The translations under genes were made by a program, and so were the position numbers. A DNA stretch of 64,000 bases from Flammeovirgaceae bacterium UBA2366 (GTDB taxonomy: Bacteria > Bacteroidota > Bacteroidia > Cytophagales > Cyclobacteriaceae), in NCBI GenBank assembly GCA_002344065.1, contig DDTK01000008.1, positions 1 to 64,000 of the forward strand. The letters run 5' to 3'. Below the pieces are notes generated by a model. It saw only the letters and a program-made list of their open reading frames with translations. It was not told the DNA's origin and did no database searches. Shown here in pieces: positions 62,879 through 64,000 of the stretch; within the stretch, counting starts at the first letter, position 1, and each line of letters begins with the position of its first letter.

Positions 62879-63487
62879 TTATTTAGTTGTAGCGCTTCTG
62901 TTCTTTAACCAGTTCATCAGTGCAATCAAAAAACCAAGTGTTATAAAAGCCCCGGGAGCCAGAATAAAAACCAACATGCCGTCACCTTCTATCAACTGTA
63001 GACCAAAAATGGAAAGGCTGCCTAAAAGTTCACGGATAGCGCCTAACAACGTAAGCGCCATCGTAAATCCAACACCCATACCCAACCCATCAATCAAACT
63101 GGAAACAACGCTGTTGCGTGATGCAAAAGCCTCGGCACGTCCTAACACAATACAGTTCACAACAATTAACGGAATAAACAAACCGAGTTGATCGTACAAC
63201 GCAGGCGTATAAGCTTCCATTAAAAGTTGAACAACCGTTACAAACGAAGCGATGATAACGATGAAGGCAGGAATGCGAACTTTATCCGGGATCAGATTTT
63301 TGATAAGCGATACCACCAGGTTTGACATCACCAAAACAAACACTGTTGCCACACCCATACCCAGCCCATTAAGCGCTGAAGAGGTGACACCCAATGTGGG
63401 GCACAACCCCAACAGCAATACAAACACAGGGTTCTCCCGCACAATACCCTTCAAAAAATTTTCTTTATGCTTGATATTAGTTGCCAT
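62879..63487 (-). CDS. rnfE: Rnf complex subunit E
   Basis: 202 residues, six helices. ENPVFVLLLGLCPTLGVTSSA and LIVVNCIVLGRAEAFASRN are typical of RnfE, with the cysteines matching those of RnfA. Its start overlaps the rnfG stop by 11 bp. Confidence 0.94.
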   Translation of the reverse strand: MATNIKHKENFLKGIVRENPVFVLLLGLCPTLGVTSSALNGLGMGVATVFVLVMSNLVVSLIKNLIPDKVRIPAFIVIIASFVTVVQLLMEAYTPALYDQLGLFIPLIVVNCIVLGRAEAFASRNSVVSSLIDGLGMGVGFTMALTLLGAIRELLGSLSIFGLQLIEGDGMLVFILAPGAFITLGFLIALMNWLKNRSATTK

Positions 63488-64000
63488 GGTTTACCGATTG
63501 AAATGTTTCGTATGCCAACTGCACCGCTTCCGAAAAAGCACGTGAACTGATAGTAGCTCCCGTTATTGCATCTACCTCACCACCATCCTTCTTCACTTTC
63601 AAATTATTTTTTCCTGGATTTTTCCCGAAATATTGATTTAAAAAATTCGGTTGCGACATCTTTGATCCCAGGCCGGGTGTTTCTTTATGTTCCAGCACCT
63701 GGACGCGAAGGACATCGCCCGCTTCGTTAAAGCCCACCATTAACCAGATGTCACCGCTATATCCTTTAGATGATTTTGTTTTTACGGCTGTTCCGATTCG
63801 TTTGCCGTTACGCGTAGCAGGAAAAAATTCCAGACTGTCTTTCCCATTGGGTATAGCAACTTTATATTTCTCCATTACCGGATTATTGTCATACCCATCA
63901 AGCACAGCCTCAATAGCTTTAAGTTGTTTTGCCATTTGTGCTTTCGCGATGGGTTCTTGTGTCCAGTCGAAAACAAAACCCAACGATAACGAACCAACAA
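63477..64000 (-). CDS. rnfG: Rnf complex subunit G (5' end cut by the window)
   Basis: At least 174 residues. The reading frame stays open to the window edge; the TTG at 63983 is inside the gene, since VGSLSLGFVFDWTQEPIAKA reads on as the end of the usual N-terminal helix. The FMN-attachment motif is ITGATISS (DAITGATISSRAF near the C-terminus), where the flavin is bound to the threonine of GAT. The order G-E-A matches rnf operons; rnfB, C and D are presumably beyond 64000. Confidence 0.9.
   Translation of the reverse strand, partial: VGSLSLGFVFDWTQEPIAKAQMAKQLKAIEAVLDGYDNNPVMEKYKVAIPNGKDSLEFFPATRNGKRIGTAVKTKSSKGYSGDIWLMVGFNEAGDVLRVQVLEHKETPGLGSKMSQPNFLNQYFGKNPGKNNLKVKKDGGEVDAITGATISSRAFSEAVQLAYETFQSVNHGN

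Overview
The window reads as a chromosome segment of a Bacteroidota bacterium, most likely a Cytophagales relative. The sequence shows a type IX secretion sorting domain, a TonB receptor with a HmuY lipoprotein, a fused CcoNO oxidase subunit, promoter boxes of the Bacteroidota form TAnnTTTG, few Shine-Dalgarno sequences, and several families of intergenic palindromes. I found no rRNA, tRNA, CRISPR array, prophage or insertion sequence.

Layout. 1-9 kb holds mostly housekeeping genes: a solute-binding protein, an enoyl-CoA hydratase, ComEC, PhoH, a SAM hydrolase, threonine aldolase, a tiny T9SS-sorted protein and Nnr. 9-22.6 kb is an energy locus. A ferredoxin gene diverges from a run that begins with a 2-oxoacid:ferredoxin oxidoreductase (korAB) and continues, 2 bp later, into nuoA-B-C-D-H-I-J-K-L-M-N. 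NuoE, NuoF and NuoG, the NADH-input module, are absent. 22.6-33 kb carries a lactonase-like hydrolase, a Crp/Fnr regulator, a YitT protein, three secreted amidohydrolase-like proteins, OsmC, a membrane-anchored HTH protein, SUI1, a J protein and a universal stress protein. 33.5-36.4 kb has a second universal stress protein and a two-component pair: a soluble PAS kinase and a response regulator with a Crp output domain. 36.5-41.2 kb is a haem/iron uptake set (hmuY, TonB receptor, AraC regulator). 41.2-47.4 kb is a cbb3 oxidase cluster (SafE-like, ccoH, ccoG, ccoP, ccoQ, ccoNO). 48-56.5 kb has a possible small RNA, a ketoacyl-ACP synthase III, an amino acid permease, an S9 peptidase and small envelope proteins. 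56.5-64 kb has a B12-dependent class II ribonucleotide reductase, a second korAB pair, a five-copy repeat array, and the end of an rnf operon (rnfG-E-A), cut by the window edge.

How it fits together. Many genes suit life at low oxygen: a high-affinity oxidase, an oxygen-independent ribonucleotide reductase, two ferredoxin-reducing 2-oxoacid oxidoreductases, a complex I without its NADH module, and Rnf. The most striking regulatory signal is a TGA-N6-TCA palindrome. Upstream of osmC, the class II ribonucleotide reductase, the lactonase-like hydrolase and the KAS III gene, its centre lies exactly 29.5 bp before a TAnnTTTG-type box. Looser copies sit before ccoNO, the PAS kinase, korAB2 and the ferredoxin/korAB1-nuo divergon. 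This core matches FNR/FixK-type sites. Two candidate regulators in the window carry recognition helices compatible with TGA half-sites: the Crp/Fnr protein (ETLSR) and the Crp-type response regulator (ESVIR). I infer a FixLJK-like low-oxygen regulon. All functions are read from sequence only; no search was run.
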